From Clostridiales bacterium (GTDB lineage Bacteria; Bacillota; Clostridia; Oscillospirales; Acutalibacteraceae): 6,121 nt of DNA. Shown here one piece after another: positions 6,114 to 6,121 of this stretch. Position 1 is the first letter of the stretch, and every line of letters begins with the position of its first letter. The notes beneath the pieces were generated by a model. The model was not told where the DNA came from and ran no database searches. It saw only the letters and a program-made list of their open reading frames with translations. Made by a program: the position numbers and the translations under genes. The DNA is taken from positions 1 through 6,121 of the forward strand of contig JAJQGZ010000066.1 in NCBI GenBank assembly GCA_021200075.1, read 5' to 3'.

Positions 6114-6121
6114 AGTATGGG

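Noticed and set aside
6066..6121. CRISPR array reading of the spaced repeats
   Set aside because: The units are only 9-11 bp, spaced 12-13 bp, and arranged as inverted pairs without unique spacers.

Overview
The window holds the front part of an exopolysaccharide or capsule operon, almost certainly from a Gram-positive anaerobe of the Clostridia (a Ruminococcus-like relative is my inference). Three things point there. The chain-length regulator and the tyrosine kinase are separate adjacent genes (CpsC/CpsD type), not the fused Wzc of Gram-negatives. Ribosome binding sites are AGGAGG-like. The sequence is AT-rich, with a sigma-A type promoter. Every gene lies on the minus strand, so transcription runs from right to left.

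Right edge (about 5870-6121): a control region. It has a textbook promoter (TTGACA, 17 bp, TATAAT), a palindrome TTTGCGCAAA just upstream of it, and a cluster of four AAATTCC/GGAATTT half-sites at the window end. Downstream is a leader of about 125 nt containing the palindrome TTAACCGGTTAA inside a larger inverted repeat.

Genes in order of transcription: a Wzz/CpsC-type membrane adaptor (5869-5081); a CpsD-type BY-kinase with a very tyrosine-rich tail (5084-4266); a polyprenyl-phosphate sugar-1-phosphate transferase that would start the repeat unit (4188-2698); two GT4 glycosyltransferases (2657-1530 and 1533-331); and the first 65 codons of a membrane acyltransferase (197-3) that runs off the left edge. 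ATGA stop/start overlaps link adaptor to kinase and the first GT4 to the second, and no convincing terminator is seen between any genes, so one transcript is likely.

How they fit together: the sugar transferase loads the first sugar phosphate on the lipid carrier, the two GT4 enzymes add further sugars, and the acyltransferase may decorate the product. Adaptor and kinase control chain length and export through cycles of tyrosine phosphorylation. Polymerase, flippase and kinase-reversing phosphatase are not in the window; the first two are probably further downstream.

The pathway itself is known. The less ordinary points are the tyrosine tail with its exact 15-bp tandem duplication, the repeat/operator-like cluster before the promoter, and the short acyltransferase fragment at the edge.
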